Shown: positions 62,158-64,000 of the stretch, piece after piece
How the letters are laid out: each line of letters begins with the position of its first letter
Position numbering within the stretch: position 1 is the stretch's first letter
Assembly (NCBI RefSeq): GCF_000002865.3
Contig: NW_001865080.1
Span: 139,550 to 203,549 of the forward strand
Direction: 5' to 3'
Length of the DNA: 64,000 bases
Origin: Monosiga brevicollis MX1
Lineage: Eukaryota > Opisthokonta > Choanoflagellata > Craspedida > Salpingoecidae
Made by a program: the position numbers and the translations under genes
Notes under the pieces: generated by a model
Told to the model about the DNA's origin: nothing
The model's database searches: none
What the model saw: the letters and a program-made list of their open reading frames with translations, nothing else

Positions 62158-63318
62158 GTTGCAGGTATGCTCAGGGTTCAACTGAGGCAAAAACCCGTGT
62201 ACGGGCAACCACAAGAGCAGGACCGAAAGCAAAAGAGATCGAGTGAGTCTGAACAAGAAGGCTGCCGCTCAAGTAGCGCGCGTGGTGTTGGTGTTCTGTC
62301 GTGATCAAGCGTTGATGTCCAACTCGGATCATGGATCTTGACTCGCGTGTGTGTGATTTCCCAGTTGCAAAAAAAAAAAAGTCACTCCCACCACCACTGG
62401 CCACCCACGATGCCGCGATGCGAGTGGAAGTGGTTTCCGATGTGTGTGCGCGTGCGTGTGTGTGTGTGTGTGTGGACAGCACGTCGGAGCCGGACACGCT
62501 TGGCAGGTCTTGGAAGCAGACCGCCGCAACGCAACGTTCGGGTCCGAAAAGGTCATGCGTGCACTGTGATGGGCCTAGACAAAGCCAGGTCCTCACGACA
62601 GCTGAGTGGGAGCCTCCTCCCCTTCCCCCAGAACAAGACCACCACCCCACACACGCTCTCAATGTTGTTTGAGGTTGGAGGTTGGCACCATGCCAGCACG
62701 TCCATCGATGACGGTGATTGACGTGCTGCTAGCTGGTCCCTCGACACCCACCTGGAGTCATCAGCAAAACAGCGCTCGATCCGTCTGCATAAACTCCATA
62801 AAAGTCGTCAGAAACTCAGTTTGTACCTGGTAACAAATCCTCAGCAAATTATCTTTTACCAACATAAACTGCAGGATACCAGCGCTGTAACAAAAGGCTT
62901 TGGGGAACAAGGCAAGGCTCCGCGGAGCTGATTCCTTCGGAGTTGCCCCACACTGCCCGGTCACACGGCGAGTCCTGCTGTTATGGGACCAGGGCTAGGA
63001 TGCAGCGTTTTCCTGTGTACGGTATGACCCTATGACTTCAATTGCTGATTGAGCCTACAAGGTGCCCGGGAAATCCCATGGCAATTGCCGATTCCCAATT
63101 TACACGGCGCGATGGCTCTCGGGCCGCAGCTCCAAGGGCCACAGGGCCATGGCAAACATGCGTCGTTTGTCGCTTTGCAGTAAGTGCGGCAGCCACCACT
63201 GTAATTACCGCGCGCAAGTTATCGCGGCGTGAGGCAGCCGGTCACCAGGTCTGCGATATGCTTTCCATCAGCTTGCTCGCCCTCGCCCTTAACGCTCAAG
63301 GTTGCACCTGGCACTTAC
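62158..63318. other. Methyltransferase 5' flank and possible exons of the next gene
   Basis: 62158-62760 is the methyltransferase 5' flank with a (GT)n tract at 62455-62474. On the minus strand, 62761-62900 carries a plausible coding piece (YSAGILQFMLVKDNLLRICY) that may be a late exon of the membrane-protein gene to the right. I cannot connect it with confidence. Confidence 0.3.
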
Positions 63319-64000
63319 CAGGTAAAAGTGGCGTCCCATGACGGCAGAGATGCGCGCATACGCCGAGGCATTTGCGCTAGAGCCCGGCGGTGGACGCGCT
63401 TGTCCGTGAAACAGCTGCCGACACGTTGTGTCCCGATCATTGGTCGCATCCTGCGGGGAGGGACCGATGCACACAAGAGCGAGCAACCGCATGAGAGCAA
63501 CAATAGAAAAAAAAGGTACTTGCACCCTGGCCCAAGACGCCCCTTGCCGACAAAAAGCGAAGGAGCCCGGCCAGGCGACTGAAAGCTTACCATTTGCTTC
63601 ATGACAGCCAACGTGTTGGTTCCACGGTAGATCATGAGCGAGTGGACCGTCGACATGAATCCCGTGCCCATGGCCGTGAGCGTCATAAATACAATGTTCA
63701 AGGTGTGATAAAACAGTTCCAGGAAACCAAGCTCGCGATGCGCGCGCCTATCTCCCATCAGCACACCATGACCATCAAAGAGGAAGGAGAAACAGACGGT
63801 TTGGATCATTGAGTGAGAAACCAGCAGCAAGTGTTGGCGAGCGGTCGTTGGGTTGGGCATCCACATGCAAGCGTGGCACGAAAACGAGACAACGTACGCC
63901 ACCCAAGACTGCACAAGAGGCACGTCCGATTCGAAAAAGAGGTGCCAGATAAAAGCCAGGTTTTGGCCCACCAAGCAAGTTAAAATGCCTGAATAGGCCA
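63319..64000 (-). CDS. Unidentified multi-pass membrane protein, partial
   Basis: Runs off the right edge of the window. The exon 63591 to beyond 64000 encodes NLAFIWHLFFESDVPLVQSW, then AYVVSFSCHACMWM, SHSMIQTVCFSFLF, ELGFLELFYHTLNIVFMTLT and MSTVHSLMIYRG. That is about four hydrophobic spans, ending at a good donor (ATG|GTAAGC). The next exon, 63319-63450, is phase-matched, starts DATNDRDTTCRQLF after a CCCCGCAG acceptor, and ends RHFYL|GTAAGT. Further exons must lie downstream. I recognise no family. The 5' end is missing. Confidence 0.6.

Overview
This window reads as nuclear DNA of a choanoflagellate, most probably Monosiga brevicollis or a close relative. The genes are GC-rich, closely packed on both strands and split by many short introns. 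The gene set joins an axonemal inner-arm dynein heavy chain, a fascin, a receptor tyrosine kinase and an SH2-bearing protein kinase. CT/GA microsatellites fill many gaps between genes. Family names rest on remembered sequences and visible motifs; no database search was run, and the species call is an inference.

Layout: 0.1-5.0 kb holds a THOC6-like WD-repeat gene (-), a one-exon thioredoxin (+) and NIP7 (-). 5-10.8 kb is repeat-rich and contains one unresolved coding fragment and the mitochondrial Fe-S scaffold ISCU (-). 10.8-14.9 kb holds a large proline- and tyrosine-rich scaffold protein with an SH3-like domain (+). 15.8-23.0 kb holds AP-1 mu (+), a small predicted myristoylated PPxY protein (+) and a secretory-pathway 2-Cys peroxiredoxin with a GC-AG intron (+). 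23.6-34.2 kb holds, all on the minus strand, a protein kinase C-like kinase with a C-terminal SH2 domain, a fascin and mitochondrial Hsp70. 35.2-49.8 kb is one DNAH10-type dynein heavy chain (-) with a single coding exon of about 10.6 kb. 50.9-56.3 kb is a receptor tyrosine kinase (+). 56.7-64.0 kb holds a TMEM245-like membrane protein (-), a methyltransferase with a histidine-rich tail (-) and the 3' part of an unidentified membrane protein gene that runs off the window (-).

How the genes relate: three parts of a phosphotyrosine signalling network lie within about 46 kb. These are a receptor tyrosine kinase with YES/YD tail motifs, a scaffold with an array of similar YES[V/M/L][D/E] motifs, and a Ser/Thr kinase carrying an SH2 domain. 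The kinase-SH2 fusion and the scaffold are the strongest candidates for poorly described biology. ISCU and mitochondrial Hsp70, known partners in Fe-S cluster assembly, are also both present. I saw no mobile elements, CRISPR arrays, rRNA genes or convincing tRNA genes.
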